A stretch of 64,000 nucleotides of DNA from Pseudodesulfovibrio sp. zrk46. GTDB lineage: Bacteria > Desulfobacterota > Desulfovibrionia > Desulfovibrionales > Desulfovibrionaceae. Position numbers and translations under genes: made by a program. The notes under the pieces were generated by a model. The model was not told the DNA's origin, made no database searches, and saw only the letters and a program-made list of their open reading frames with translations. The stretch's first letter is position 1, and the number at the start of each line of letters is the position of its first letter. The stretch spans positions 3,161,669 through 3,225,668 of the forward strand of contig NZ_CP051216.1 of assembly GCF_012516435.1 (NCBI RefSeq), read 5' to 3'. This document shows positions 36,126 to 45,267 of this stretch, in pieces.

Positions 36126-38294
36126 ATGATTCGCATTAACGAGATCACCGATAAGGTGGCATCATATATTGATAATCCAGATTTGGACCTTATTCAGCGG
36201 GCATATATTTATTCAGCCCAGGCTCACGATGGCGTGGTGCGTCGTTCTGGCGAGCCATACATTTCGCATCCAATTAATGTCGCATATGTTTTGGCCGAGA
36301 TGCAGCTTGATGAAGCAACAGTAGCTGCCGGTCTTCTTCATGATACAGTAGAAGATACTGATACCACAGTTGATGATATCGAAGATCTTTTTGGTTCAGA
36401 TGTGGCTGACATTGTTGATGGTGTTACCAAGATTTCTCAGATGGATTTCGAGTCAAAGGCTGTGCAGCAGGCTGAGAATATCCGAAAATTAATTTTGGCG
36501 ATGGCTGAGGATATTCGTGTGCTGATGGTCAAGTTGGCTGACCGATTGCACAATATGCGTACCTTAGAGTTCATGAAGCCGGTGAAGCAACGTCTCATCG
36601 CTCAAGAAACCATGGATATCTACGCTCCTCTTGCTAACCGGCTTGGCTTGCATCGAATTAAAACTGAGCTTGAAGACTTGTGCCTGCGGTATCTGAAGCC
36701 GGATGTATTCGTGCAACTACGAGATGCTGTTGCAGAGCATCGTGCGGCTGGTGAACCTTATATTGATAAGGTTGTTGATATCATTAACGATATGCTCAAG
36801 AAGAATAGAATGAAGGGGCTTGTTTATGGACGCACCAAGCATCTTCAGTCCATTCATGTTAAAATGGAGCAACAGGGACTGACGTTTGATGAAATATACG
36901 ATCTTATAGCATTCCGTATTATCCTCAAGACTCTCAAAGATTGCTATGCTGTGCTGGGGCTTATCCACGCTGCTTGGCGACCTGTTCCGGGGCGTTTTAA
37001 AGATTATATCTCCATTCCAAAAGCGAATATGTATCAGTCTCTTCACACCACGGTCATTGGGCCCGATGGTGAGCGGATCGAATTTCAGATCCGTACGGAC
37101 GAGATGAATCAAATAGCGGAATATGGTGTTGCCGCCCACTGGCAATATAAAGAAGTGGGCAAAGGTTCTAAGCGGGGTAAGCAGACGGGCACACGTGATG
37201 CTGAGCGGTATACATGGCTCAAGCAGATTATGGATTGGCAGCGCGAGCTTTCTGATCCGCGAGAGTTTATGTCTTCTCTTCGATTGGAAATGTTCCAAGA
37301 GGAAGTCTATGTCTTCACCCCTAATGGTGACATCAAGGAACTCCCTGAAGGGGCTACGCCAGTAGATTTTGCTTATGCGATCCATTCTGAGGTGGGGGAC
37401 ATTTGTGCTGGGGCCAAAGTTAATGGTCGCATCGTGCCTCTTCACTCCACTCTTAAAAACGGTGATTCTGTTGAAATCATTACGGATAAGAATCGTGTAC
37501 CTAGTCGAGATTGGCTTAAATTTGTCAAGACGGCCAAGGCTCGGACTCGTATTAAGCAATATGTGCGCACAGTCGAACGCGAGCGGGCAATTTCTTTAGC
37601 CAAGGAGCTTCTTGAAAAGGAAGGGCGTCGTGTTGGCCTGAATATTAACAAAATTATGAAGGAGCCAGAATTTCTCAAGCTTGCAGAGGAATTCAACTGT
37701 GGTAGCGTTGATGACTTGTTGACTCAGGTTGGGTTTTCCCGCTTTACGCCGCGTAAAGTCCTTAAGCGCCTATATGCACTCAAACACGGTGAAACCTTGG
37801 ATATGCGCAAGCACAAGGCAAAACCCACAGAGCCGGAAACTGCTAAAAAGCCAAAGAAAGATGGGCTTACTATATCTGGTGTGGATAATGTGCTTGTGCG
37901 TTTTGCTAGCTGTTGCAACCCGTTACCAGGTGAACCCATTGTTGGTTACATAACTCGTGGGCGTGGCGTAACGGTGCATCGTAAAGATTGCCACAATGTC
38001 AAGAATTTCGAGGATGAGCGTTTACTCCAGGTCTCCTGGGAAGGAGCCGAGGAAAAACCATATCCTGCAAAGATTAAGATTAAGTGTCTCAACAAGCCTG
38101 GTATGCTTGCCCGCATATGCAACATGCTTACTGAGGCAGATGTCAACATTGATTCTGGAAAGTTTGAGTCTATGGTTGACGGAACATCTGAATTGGAATT
38201 TACAGTTGAGGTCCGAGACCTCAATCAACTGTATGGAGCTCTTGCCAAGGTTAAGGGGCTTAAAGCTGTTAAGGAAGCCCTACGAGTCTCTTAA
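36126..38294 (+). CDS. rel: Bifunctional (p)ppGpp synthetase/hydrolase Rel/SpoT
   Basis: This 722-residue protein controls the stringent response. Visible domains are the HD hydrolase (about 20-175; ISHPINVAYVLAEM, LLHDTVEDT), the synthetase (about 205-340), TGS (about 395-455; VYVFTPNGDIKELPEGATPV), a helical/zinc-finger region (FASCCNPLPGEPIVGYITRG) and C-terminal ACT (about 648-722). The RFKD motif (about 289) is the form seen in Rel/SpoT bifunctional enzymes rather than the EXDD of RelA. An in-frame upstream start would overlap the preceding gene. Confidence 0.95.
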   Translation: MIRINEITDKVASYIDNPDLDLIQRAYIYSAQAHDGVVRRSGEPYISHPINVAYVLAEMQLDEATVAAGLLHDTVEDTDTTVDDIEDLFGSDVADIVDGVTKISQMDFESKAVQQAENIRKLILAMAEDIRVLMVKLADRLHNMRTLEFMKPVKQRLIAQETMDIYAPLANRLGLHRIKTELEDLCLRYLKPDVFVQLRDAVAEHRAAGEPYIDKVVDIINDMLKKNRMKGLVYGRTKHLQSIHVKMEQQGLTFDEIYDLIAFRIILKTLKDCYAVLGLIHAAWRPVPGRFKDYISIPKANMYQSLHTTVIGPDGERIEFQIRTDEMNQIAEYGVAAHWQYKEVGKGSKRGKQTGTRDAERYTWLKQIMDWQRELSDPREFMSSLRLEMFQEEVYVFTPNGDIKELPEGATPVDFAYAIHSEVGDICAGAKVNGRIVPLHSTLKNGDSVEIITDKNRVPSRDWLKFVKTAKARTRIKQYVRTVERERAISLAKELLEKEGRRVGLNINKIMKEPEFLKLAEEFNCGSVDDLLTQVGFSRFTPRKVLKRLYALKHGETLDMRKHKAKPTEPETAKKPKKDGLTISGVDNVLVRFASCCNPLPGEPIVGYITRGRGVTVHRKDCHNVKNFEDERLLQVSWEGAEEKPYPAKIKIKCLNKPGMLARICNMLTEADVNIDSGKFESMVDGTSELEFTVEVRDLNQLYGALAKVKGLKAVKEALRVS

Positions 38295-38322
38295 TATGTC
38301 ACGAAGAATTTAAAGAGAGTAT

Positions 38323-38359
38323 AATCAAAGAGGCCCGCTAAATGCGGGCCTCTTTGATT
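38323..38359. terminator. Bidirectional terminator between rel and cytochrome c3
   Basis: AATCAAAGAGGCCCGC and GCGGGCCTCTTTGATT form a perfect 16-bp stem around TAAAT. The A/T flanks can supply a T tract in either direction for the two convergent genes. Confidence 0.9.
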
Positions 38360-38377
38360 ATTATTGTTTGCAAATTT

Positions 38378-38773
38378 CTACTTCTTTGGATGACATTGCT
38401 TGCAAGCAACTGGTACGTTTTTGCCTTGCTTCTTCATAGCCTTGTGGCATCCAAGACAAGAACCATCAGACTTCTTGAAGTGGAATGCGGTGTAATAGGC
38501 ATTTTCTCCCTTCTTTCCAGGCTGATCGTGACAGCCAGATGAGGAACACTTCATGATATCAGCCTTGCTATCCCATGTGTGGTGGCAGGTTTTACAATCC
38601 AACTTAGCCGCTTCATGCTTTGCATGAGGAAAGGCCACGAATGTCTTTGTTGCCTTGATGCTTGCAGGTGGTTGAAGTGTGAGTTCTTTGGGAGCTTCTA
38701 CGGTTGCCCAGGCCAGTGCGGCTGATAATATCAGTACACTGATTGCCATTGTGCTGATCAAAAAACGATGCAT
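38378..38773 (-). CDS. Periplasmic tetrahaem cytochrome c3
   Basis: This 131-residue protein has a signal peptide (about 1-23, ending AWA) and four haem c sites in the mature part: CKTCH, CSSSGCH (CX4CH), CLGCH and CKQCH. Further His residues (FPHAKHEA, CHHTW, FHFKK) can supply the second axial ligands. Cytochrome c3 carries electrons between periplasmic hydrogenases/formate dehydrogenases and membrane complexes in sulfate reducers. Canonical TpI-c3 has CX4CH at the fourth site, whereas this one has CXXCH, so it may be a variant form. It is monocistronic. Confidence 0.93.
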   Translation of the reverse strand: MHRFLISTMAISVLILSAALAWATVEAPKELTLQPPASIKATKTFVAFPHAKHEAAKLDCKTCHHTWDSKADIMKCSSSGCHDQPGKKGENAYYTAFHFKKSDGSCLGCHKAMKKQGKNVPVACKQCHPKK

Positions 38774-38975
38774 GAGTATCCTCCAAAGGTTGAGAAATGA
38801 TTACGCTCAAACTACGGCAAGTTGCGTACCATGTCCACTTCCCTTGAATTTATAAGGGAAAGTCCTTGTGCGGATAATGAAGTGTGTACCGTTTTTGCGC
38901 AATGGTGATAAGAATTTGGTAGTATTATCCAGCATTAGAGTGAGTGATCAAAATATTGTGATTAGATGAACTATA

Positions 38976-39434
38976 TTAAGAAGGATCGCCGTTGGAGGTT
39001 GAATCATCATCTCGAATTGGCATATTTAATATGGCCTCTCTCATCTTTTCAAGTTCAGGCTGCACATCTTCGATAGAAACCCCGAGGTTGGTGGCAATTC
39101 GTGCAATAAGTTCTTTTTCCTGCTGATCATAATTGTTATCTGCTCCTGCAATGAGGGTCAGCAAGGCAAGTAGTTTAAGTTGGAAGGCGGGGAAAGTGGT
39201 TTTGATTACAGTGATTGCCTTTTGCTCGAGAGCTTTTGCTCCCACTTCAGCTTTGGCTTTTTTGAAACGTTTAAGAAATTTTCTGTGAGAGCCAATTTTT
39301 TGGGTTACATGTTCTTTAAAAAAGGGGTTGTTTAGCATTGAGGATATTTCTTCCATTTTGACCTCGTCATCAGCTCCAACCATAAGCAAACACAGAATGC
39401 AAACTGCTTCTGGTTGTGAAAGAGTATCTAACAT
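38976..39434 (-). CDS. TerB-like/DUF-type helical protein
   Basis: This 152-residue protein contains a TerB-like alpha-helical domain, best seen as LALLTLIAGADNNYDQQEKELIARIATNLGV (given here through its short parts LTLIAGADNNYD and EKELIARIATNLGV). TerB domains bind metals through acidic loops and occur in diverse stress proteins. No other ter gene is nearby. It lies downstream of a terminator after the amino-acid permease gene. Specific function is unknown. Confidence 0.6.
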   Translation of the reverse strand: MLDTLSQPEAVCILCLLMVGADDEVKMEEISSMLNNPFFKEHVTQKIGSHRKFLKRFKKAKAEVGAKALEQKAITVIKTTFPAFQLKLLALLTLIAGADNNYDQQEKELIARIATNLGVSIEDVQPELEKMREAILNMPIRDDDSTSNGDPS

Positions 39435-39494
39435 GAGAAACCGCCTTTGGGATCTGATTCTAATTAGCTATATAAAATATGTATGGAATAAACA

Positions 39495-39530
39495 AAAGGG
39501 GGGAAGCAAATTGCTTCCCCCCTTTATTTT
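39495..39530. terminator. Terminator after the amino-acid permease gene
   Basis: AAAGGGGGGAAGCAA and TTGCTTCCCCCCTTT form a perfect stem with a minimal loop. T-rich tails occur on both strands (plus ATTTTTG; minus TGTTTATT). It serves the leftward permease gene. Confidence 0.88.
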
Positions 39531-39547
39531 TGTATTTATTGTTTGAA

Positions 39548-41314
39548 CTACATCTCGATACGAACATTTTCCGGGCTTAGTTTTCGCTCTAATCTCTTTG
39601 CGTACAATGACATGAAATAACTGAAGACGAAGTACATAACCGCAATGGTAGTATAAATCTCAAAAGGATGAACCATGATGCGATTATTGATGGCGTAAGC
39701 TGCACGGGTCAGTTCCATGACACCAATAATATATGCGAGGGACGTGTCTTTGAAGGCGGCGATAAACATGCCGACTAAAGCTGGCAACATTTGTTTAAGT
39801 GCCTGAGGAAGGACGATCTTACGCATGGTTTGCAGGTAGGTCAGGCCGGAGGCTTTCGCTGCTTCTACTTGTCCAGGTGGGATGTTTTCAATTCCTCCGC
39901 GAACAGTCTCGGCAATATACGCTGCAAAGAAGAAGGTCATAGCAATGGTTGCTGCCCAGAATGCATGAAGTTCAATCTTGAAGATGATATCTAGCACTAC
40001 GGTGTAAAACCAGAAAATGACCAAGATCAGAGGAATAGCGCGTACTAATTCAATGTATAAGGTACAAGGAATTCGGAAAACACGGTTTCGTGCAGTACGG
40101 CCCATGCCTACGAGCAGGCCAATAACGAAGCTGCCGGAGATGGAAATAACAGCCATCAGCAGAGCGCCGGCCAAACCGCCAAGTCCCATGAAGAACTCCG
40201 TGTCATCGCCATTCGGAAAACGCCAGAAAGTCAATGCGTAAAGGTTGTTTTTGATAACCTCAAAGTTGAATCCAGCGACAGCCATCACCGTTTGGTAAAT
40301 AAGACCAGCCAAGGCGGCTACAAAGAGTATTTTAGCACCAAGGATGGTTCCTTTCCAAGAAAGAGATACAATGCGACGGAGCGGAGAAACAGTCTTGGAC
40401 TGATCAGGCGATTTACGGAAGTACCAAAGAACGTATTCCATTCCTTCGCCGAGGAGTTCTAAAGGATAGAACAGAATATTAGCGACTTTTCTGGAGAGAG
40501 GTTCCTGTCCTCGAGGCATGATTTTGAGCTTGATGTTTACCAAGTTCAGAATGAATGCGATCGTTAATGACAGACACAAGTAGATAATGGTCGCTGCAAT
40601 AAGTGCTTCAAAAGAGTGATATGTCAAAGAGAGCACTTCCTGCATAGACCAACATACCTCGCCTACGCCGATTGTCATGGCAAGGGAGGTGTTTTTCATG
40701 TTGTTGAGGAATTCACTGCCTAAGGGCGGAATGATCTCACGGAAGGAAAGAGGCAGGATGATTTTGCGTAACGTCTGCGGGAAGGTCAGGCCAGATGAGT
40801 AAGAGGCTTCCAGCAGTCCTTTTGGAATTGACTGAATGCCTGCTCGGATAATCTCAGCCATAAATGCACCAGTAAATATGCCAACACCAACTGTAGCCGT
40901 CCAGAACTCAAAATTCATTTCAAAGAGTTGAAAACGAATCTCTTCAGGGAAGGCATAGGGCAGGGCAAAGTACCAGAAGAAAAGCTGAACCAGAAGCGGC
41001 GTGTTGCGGAAGAGTTCCACATAGCAGGTTGCAAACCAGTATACAGGTTTGAAGCTGGAAAGTCTGGCCAGACCAAATATGGTGCCCATAGCTAGGGCGA
41101 TAGCAGCCGAATAAAGCGTAATTGTGATGGTCGTATTTAGACCATTGAGCATCAGATGCCCCATGTGTCCATACTGACCTTCAGTGGTGAAAACAGCCCA
41201 GTTGAAATCGTATTTAAACTCGAAGACAAAGGCGAAATAGTATGCAACCAGTCCCAACAGGACGAGTAGGGAAAGGTTCTGGACCCAAAGCTTTTCGAAA
41301 TATCTTTTAAACAT
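39548..41314 (-). CDS. Polar amino-acid ABC transporter permease, fused double subunit
   Basis: This 588-residue protein contains two HisM/GlnP-type permease units in one chain (about 50-270 and 370-575), joined by a cytoplasmic linker. Each carries its own EAA loop for contact with the ATPase: the first GIQSIPKGLLEASYSSGL, the second GIENIPPGQVEAAKASGL. Normally two separate proteins (HisM/HisQ, GltJ/GltK) form the channel; here one gene supplies both halves. It is the last gene of an ATPase, binding-protein, permease operon. Hairpins stand before this gene and before the binding-protein gene. Confidence 0.9.
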   Translation of the reverse strand: MFKRYFEKLWVQNLSLLVLLGLVAYYFAFVFEFKYDFNWAVFTTEGQYGHMGHLMLNGLNTTITITLYSAAIALAMGTIFGLARLSSFKPVYWFATCYVELFRNTPLLVQLFFWYFALPYAFPEEIRFQLFEMNFEFWTATVGVGIFTGAFMAEIIRAGIQSIPKGLLEASYSSGLTFPQTLRKIILPLSFREIIPPLGSEFLNNMKNTSLAMTIGVGEVCWSMQEVLSLTYHSFEALIAATIIYLCLSLTIAFILNLVNIKLKIMPRGQEPLSRKVANILFYPLELLGEGMEYVLWYFRKSPDQSKTVSPLRRIVSLSWKGTILGAKILFVAALAGLIYQTVMAVAGFNFEVIKNNLYALTFWRFPNGDDTEFFMGLGGLAGALLMAVISISGSFVIGLLVGMGRTARNRVFRIPCTLYIELVRAIPLILVIFWFYTVVLDIIFKIELHAFWAATIAMTFFFAAYIAETVRGGIENIPPGQVEAAKASGLTYLQTMRKIVLPQALKQMLPALVGMFIAAFKDTSLAYIIGVMELTRAAYAINNRIMVHPFEIYTTIAVMYFVFSYFMSLYAKRLERKLSPENVRIEM

Positions 41315-41332
41315 GCGGTAATCCGAAGGAAA

Positions 41333-41359
41333 GGTCCCGAAGCACTCGGCTCCGGGACC
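41333..41359 (-). terminator. Intra-operon hairpin between binding protein and permease
   Basis: GGTCCCG pairs with CGGGACC around a 13-base loop; on the minus strand TTTCCTTC follows. It probably limits read-through, so that the binding protein is made in excess over the permease. Confidence 0.55.
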
Positions 41360-41384
41360 TGATTGTTGGCTTATGCCATGCGAC

Positions 41385-42209
41385 CTACGGCCACATCTCG
41401 ATCTTTTCGGTCATGGGGAAGGGGTAAGCGGAATCGGGACCGAACCACTTGTTGTAGATGGTCATGTAAGTACCATCTTTCCACATGTCCTGAATGGTGA
41501 AGTTGATGATGTCGCGCCATGCGGAATCATCCTGGGGGAGGCCGATGCCGTAAGGCTCATCGGAGATGAATTCGCCAACCAGTTCAAACTGACCAGGAAC
41601 CTTGGCAGCGTAGCCGAGCAGGATGGTGGAGTCAGTGGTGATAGCCTGAACGCGACCGGAGCGCAGAGCTTCGAACATGGCGACTTCGCCGTCGTAACCG
41701 ATAACCTTGGGATTGGGGTTGCCCTGCTTCTTCAGGTATTCGGTTGCATTAACGATAGAGGTGGTACCCTGCATGGAGCCGACCTTTGCTTTGGCCAAAT
41801 CTGCGGGGGACTTAATCTTACCCTTGCGAGCCAGGAACTTCTGACCATCGAAAAAGTAGGTGATGGAGAAGTCAATCTTCTCATCGCGGACGCGCTTGTG
41901 GGTCATGTTGGACAAGACCATGTCGACTTTGGGCGGGTTGGTCTGCACGAAGGAAATACGGGTGTTGTTATTTACAACGGTCTTTTCCAGTTTGCAGCCG
42001 AGGCGCTTGGCGATTTCAGTAGCCATATCAACATCGAAGCCGACCCATTCGTTCTGATCGTTGATGAAGCCGAAGGGGATACCCTGGTTGGTGATACCGG
42101 CTTTGACGACCTTATTGGACATCACGCGGTCATAGGTGGGGCCTGCAAAGGCAACAGAAGCGGCCATCACGAGCAGGGCGGCCAGGACGGTGATTTTGAG
42201 AACTCTCAT
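41385..42209 (-). CDS. Polar amino-acid ABC transporter substrate-binding protein
   Basis: This 274-residue periplasmic protein has a signal peptide (about 1-22, ending AFA) and the SBP family 3 fold. Seen are KAGITNQGIPFGFINDQNEW, VGFDVDMATEIAKRLG, FVQTNPPKVDMVLSNMT and SMQGTTSIVN. It resembles glutamate/aspartate- or glutamine-type receptors; the exact ligand cannot be told. It lies between the ATPase and permease genes. The codons are GC-rich, consistent with high expression. Confidence 0.93.
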   Translation of the reverse strand: MRVLKITVLAALLVMAASVAFAGPTYDRVMSNKVVKAGITNQGIPFGFINDQNEWVGFDVDMATEIAKRLGCKLEKTVVNNNTRISFVQTNPPKVDMVLSNMTHKRVRDEKIDFSITYFFDGQKFLARKGKIKSPADLAKAKVGSMQGTTSIVNATEYLKKQGNPNPKVIGYDGEVAMFEALRSGRVQAITTDSTILLGYAAKVPGQFELVGEFISDEPYGIGLPQDDSAWRDIINFTIQDMWKDGTYMTIYNKWFGPDSAYPFPMTEKIEMWP

Positions 42210-42242
42210 TTACCTCTCCTTAAACGGTTGAGTTCGTATACG

Positions 42243-42273
42243 AAAAGCCCGTAAGACACTATGTCTTGCGGGC
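42243..42273 (-). terminator. Intra-operon hairpin between ATPase and binding-protein genes
   Basis: On the minus strand GCCCGCAAGACA and TGTCTTACGGGC form a near-perfect 12-bp stem with a 3-base loop, then TTTTCG. It is terminator-like and suggests partial termination, or a separate promoter for the binding-protein gene. Confidence 0.6.
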
Positions 42274-42286
42274 CTATATACCTTGC

Positions 42287-43015
42287 CTAGTGGCTCAGGA
42301 TTTTGCTCAGGAAATCTTTGGTACGGTCGCTTTTGGGGTTGTTGAAGAATTCTTCAGGAGTATTCTCTTCAATCAGGTTGCCCCCATCCATGAAAATGAC
42401 ACGATCAGCAACTTCGCGAGCAAATCCCATTTCGTGCGTAACACAAATCATGGTCATGCCTTCACGCGCCAAAGATTTCATAACATCCAAGACTTCATTA
42501 ATCATTTCTGGGTCCAGAGCGGACGTGGGCTCATCAAAGAGCATGATCTTGGGTTGCATGGCAAGTCCACGAGCAATTGCGACTCGCTGTTGCTGGCCGC
42601 CAGATAGCTGCGATGGATACGAGCCAGCTTTGTCTGGAATATCGACTTTTTTGAGCAATTCCATGGCCAGCGCTGTGGCTTTGCCCTTAGGCTGGCGGCG
42701 AACCATTGTCGGTGCCAGAAGAATGTTGTCCAGCACAGTCATGTGCGGGTACAAGTTGAATTGCTGAAAAACGAAACCGACTTCTGCGCGCAGCATGGTC
42801 ATGTTTGTCCGGGAATCGGACACATTCATGCCGTCGACAATGATGTCACCTTCCTGGATTGGTTCCAGTCTATTTATACATCTGATAAGAGTGGATTTTC
42901 CGGACCCCGACGGACCGCAAATGACCACGACTTCGCCTTTTTCAATTTCCAGATTGATGTTGTTGAGGACGTGGAAATCCCCATACCACTTGTTGACATT
43001 TTTGAAAGAAATCAC
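42287..43015 (-). CDS. Polar amino-acid ABC transporter ATP-binding protein
   Basis: This 242-residue ATPase has Walker [10 protein letters not shown], signature [16 protein letters not shown], Walker [15 protein letters not shown] and the switch His in CVTHEMGFA. It is the GlnQ/HisP/GltL type that drives amino-acid import. It is the first gene of the operon (ATPase, binding protein, fused permease). GGGGAGC lies upstream of the ATG. The leader 43016-43191 contains an imperfect inverted repeat around GGTCTTTAGGACC, of unknown meaning. Confidence 0.94.
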   Translation of the reverse strand: MISFKNVNKWYGDFHVLNNINLEIEKGEVVVICGPSGSGKSTLIRCINRLEPIQEGDIIVDGMNVSDSRTNMTMLRAEVGFVFQQFNLYPHMTVLDNILLAPTMVRRQPKGKATALAMELLKKVDIPDKAGSYPSQLSGGQQQRVAIARGLAMQPKIMLFDEPTSALDPEMINEVLDVMKSLAREGMTMICVTHEMGFAREVADRVIFMDGGNLIEENTPEEFFNNPKSDRTKDFLSKILSH

Positions 43016-43191
43016 TGAATGCTCCCCACAGGACTTTTTAGGTCTTTAGGACCAAAAGTGTCCCTAGCAAAATATCGGGGCTTCGGCAATCATTATTCAA
43101 CGATATGCAGGTCGTCCTGAATGATATTCTGTCAATATTGTGATTTTAAGGCTGTTTTGGATTATTCAGTATCTCCGAGCAGTTGACTGTA

Positions 43192-44553
43192 CTAACAGTC
43201 TGCGACCGACACAGCTAGACCAGCAAGGGATGTTTCTTTGTAGTTTCTGGACATATCCTTGCCTGTTTGAGCCATTGCCTGAATGACTTTGTCCAAATCT
43301 ACCTTTTGATAGGACTCATCTAAAGTGGAAGCGATGACGTATGCATTATATGCTTTTACAGCTCCCATGGCATTACGTTCGATGCAGGGGATTTGAACGT
43401 AGCCGCCCACAGGGTCGCATGTTAATCCCAAGTGGTGTTCTATGGCTATTTCTGCCGCATTTTCAGTTACCTGAAAACGATAACCGCGAGCGTATGCCAT
43501 AAAGGCTGCAGCCATTGCTGAGGCTACTCCTACTTCTCCTTGGCAACCTACTTCTGCACCTGAAATGGATGCGTTATGTTTGCAAAGAAAGCCTATTGCG
43601 CAGGCTGCGAGCAATCCTTCACGTATTTCATCTTGTAGTGCGCCCATGTGGCGTTTTAGCATGAAAAGTAATGCTGGGATGACACCAGCGGCTCCACATG
43701 TTGGCGCTGTAACTACACAGTGGCCGGATGCGTTTTCTTCGGAAGCAGCTAATGCGTATGCGTTGATAGCTTTAAGAAACCCAGGACCTTGAAAATATTC
43801 CTTTTTAGCACGTTCATACATCACTGGGGCTTTGCGCTGTAAGCCAATGGGACCAGGTAAAATGCCGGTTGTTTGGATACCTAATTCTACAGCACGCTCC
43901 ATCGTTTCAATGACATGGTCGAGATCTGTATAAATCTCATCTTTCGTCATTCCTGTCATGGACATCTCATTGGCAAGAATCAGTTCATGCAATCGCATTT
44001 CATTTGCCCGAAGGTGGTCTTTGAGTTGGGCCATAGATTTATAAGGAAATTGAGGTTCTCCGCGTTCAGGCTCTTCCCAGCCTTGCCAACGAAGGAAACC
44101 ACCACCCACAGAGAAATACATTCGTTCTAAAAGGATTTCGTCACCAGCTTTGTAGCGAAAGATCATTGTGTTGCTGTGCGGATAATCATGCTGCACTGCG
44201 TCCATTATAATATCGCCGGGATGATAGGTGATAACTTTTCCGTGTATGTCCAATTCGAACGGGGCATCCTTATCGTCAAATTGGCTCAATATGTCGGGTT
44301 GGCATGAATCGGGCAGGAAACCAATCATACCTGACATGATAGCTCGAGGTGTGCCGTGGCCTTCGCCTGTCGCGGAGAGTGAGCCAAATAGACGTATTTC
44401 TAGGTCCTCGCCTTTAAGCCTAATATTGTCGGGGAGTTCGCGAATACGGTCCATAAAATCGTAACCGGCTCTCATTGGGCCGATGGTGTGAGAGCTAGAT
44501 GGACCAGGACCAATTTTAAGAAGTTCGAATATGGAAGTTCTTACTGGAGGCAT
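43192..44553 (-). CDS. sdaA: L-serine ammonia-lyase (iron-sulfur, single chain)
   Basis: This 453-residue enzyme deaminates L-serine to pyruvate and ammonia with an oxygen-sensitive [4Fe-4S] cluster. The start matches the family: [20 protein letters not shown]. Cluster-binding cysteines are in [19 protein letters not shown] and [14 protein letters not shown]. An in-frame ATG 159 bases upstream would add a basic extension without homology. It produces pyruvate, which fits the presence of a putative pyruvate uptake system at 50.3-54.4 kb. It is divergent from the Ni-SOD gene across 188 bases. Confidence 0.94.
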   Translation of the reverse strand: MPPVRTSIFELLKIGPGPSSSHTIGPMRAGYDFMDRIRELPDNIRLKGEDLEIRLFGSLSATGEGHGTPRAIMSGMIGFLPDSCQPDILSQFDDKDAPFELDIHGKVITYHPGDIIMDAVQHDYPHSNTMIFRYKAGDEILLERMYFSVGGGFLRWQGWEEPERGEPQFPYKSMAQLKDHLRANEMRLHELILANEMSMTGMTKDEIYTDLDHVIETMERAVELGIQTTGILPGPIGLQRKAPVMYERAKKEYFQGPGFLKAINAYALAASEENASGHCVVTAPTCGAAGVIPALLFMLKRHMGALQDEIREGLLAACAIGFLCKHNASISGAEVGCQGEVGVASAMAAAFMAYARGYRFQVTENAAEIAIEHHLGLTCDPVGGYVQIPCIERNAMGAVKAYNAYVIASTLDESYQKVDLDKVIQAMAQTGKDMSRNYKETSLAGLAVSVADC

Positions 44554-44741
44554 GTTTTTCTCGTAGTTTTTTGTTTTGCGCACAGTGCTCTGAAAACATA
44601 CGCTAAAATGGATAAGAGGAGAAGTTGTTTTCCGAATGTATAGACGCAAAGATCTTGGTGGAGTATGTTTGGTATAAAATTTGGTCTTGTCTCGTTGATT
44701 TGCAATCATCATAAATACGATGTCACGAGGGAGGTGGCAAT

Positions 44742-45194
44742 ATGAAAAAGATGTATTCTATTATGATAGCTTTTGGGTTGACACTGGTTCTTGCAATTCC
44801 GCGCGTTATGGCTCACTGCCAAGTTCCTTGTGGTATTTATGATGATAACGCACGCGTTGCATCAATGCTGGAAGACGCAATCACCATCAAAAAAGCTGTT
44901 AGTCTTTTGAATGAATTGAATAGTAAGTCCGATGTGCAGTCTAGGCAGCAGTTCGTTCGGTGGGTCAATACTAAGGAACAACATGCTCAAAAGATAATCA
45001 GCACTATTAGTGATTACTTTTTGACCCAGCGAGTCAAGGCTAATCAAGATGACTACGTGCAACGTCTCAAGGATCACCATGCTGTTATTGTGGGCGCTAT
45101 GAAGGCCAAGCAAAATGCTACGGATGACGTTGCTTCTAATCTGGAAGAAGCGATTAAGCTGTTGCTCAAGTATTATCCAGAGCATAAGCATTAG
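44742..45194 (+). CDS. sodN: Nickel superoxide dismutase, exported
   Basis: This 150-residue protein contains the Ni-hook motif HCQVPCGIY (residues 25-33), which matches HCxxPCxxY of NiSOD. The N-terminal 24 residues form a signal peptide (hydrophobic IMIAFGLTLVLAIP, cleavage after VMA). Signal cleavage would therefore free His25, the N-terminal amine/imidazole that NiSOD needs as a Ni ligand together with Cys26 and Cys30. The rest is the four-helix bundle. Streptomyces NiSOD instead needs the SodX protease; no such gene is next to this one. The enzyme would remove superoxide in the periplasm. Confidence 0.92.
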   Translation: MKKMYSIMIAFGLTLVLAIPRVMAHCQVPCGIYDDNARVASMLEDAITIKKAVSLLNELNSKSDVQSRQQFVRWVNTKEQHAQKIISTISDYFLTQRVKANQDDYVQRLKDHHAVIVGAMKAKQNATDDVASNLEEAIKLLLKYYPEHKH

Positions 45195-45218
45195 TTTGGG
45201 ATAATTAATATAAATAAA

Positions 45219-45249
45219 AAAGGGTTTGTGGAGAAACCACAAACCCTTT
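45219..45249. terminator. Bidirectional terminator between sodN and the RND gene
   Basis: AAAGGGTTTGTGG-AGAAA-CCACAAACCCTTT is a perfect 13-bp stem. On the minus strand TTTTTTATTTATATT follows; on the plus strand the tail is ACTTATT. It separates two convergent genes. Confidence 0.88.
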
Positions 45250-45267
45250 ACTTATTAGCTCATATTT

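Noticed and set aside
36717..37559. 280-codon minus-strand frame opposite rel
   Set aside because: It is an antisense frame inside a conserved rel gene with no motif.
41373..42254. 293-codon plus-strand frame opposite the amino-acid binding protein
   Set aside because: It is an antisense shadow of a well-supported binding-protein gene.
43016..43191. Riboswitch-like structure in the leader of the amino-acid ABC operon
   Set aside because: Only an imperfect short inverted repeat (GGTCTTTAGGACC) is seen; nothing matches a known riboswitch core.
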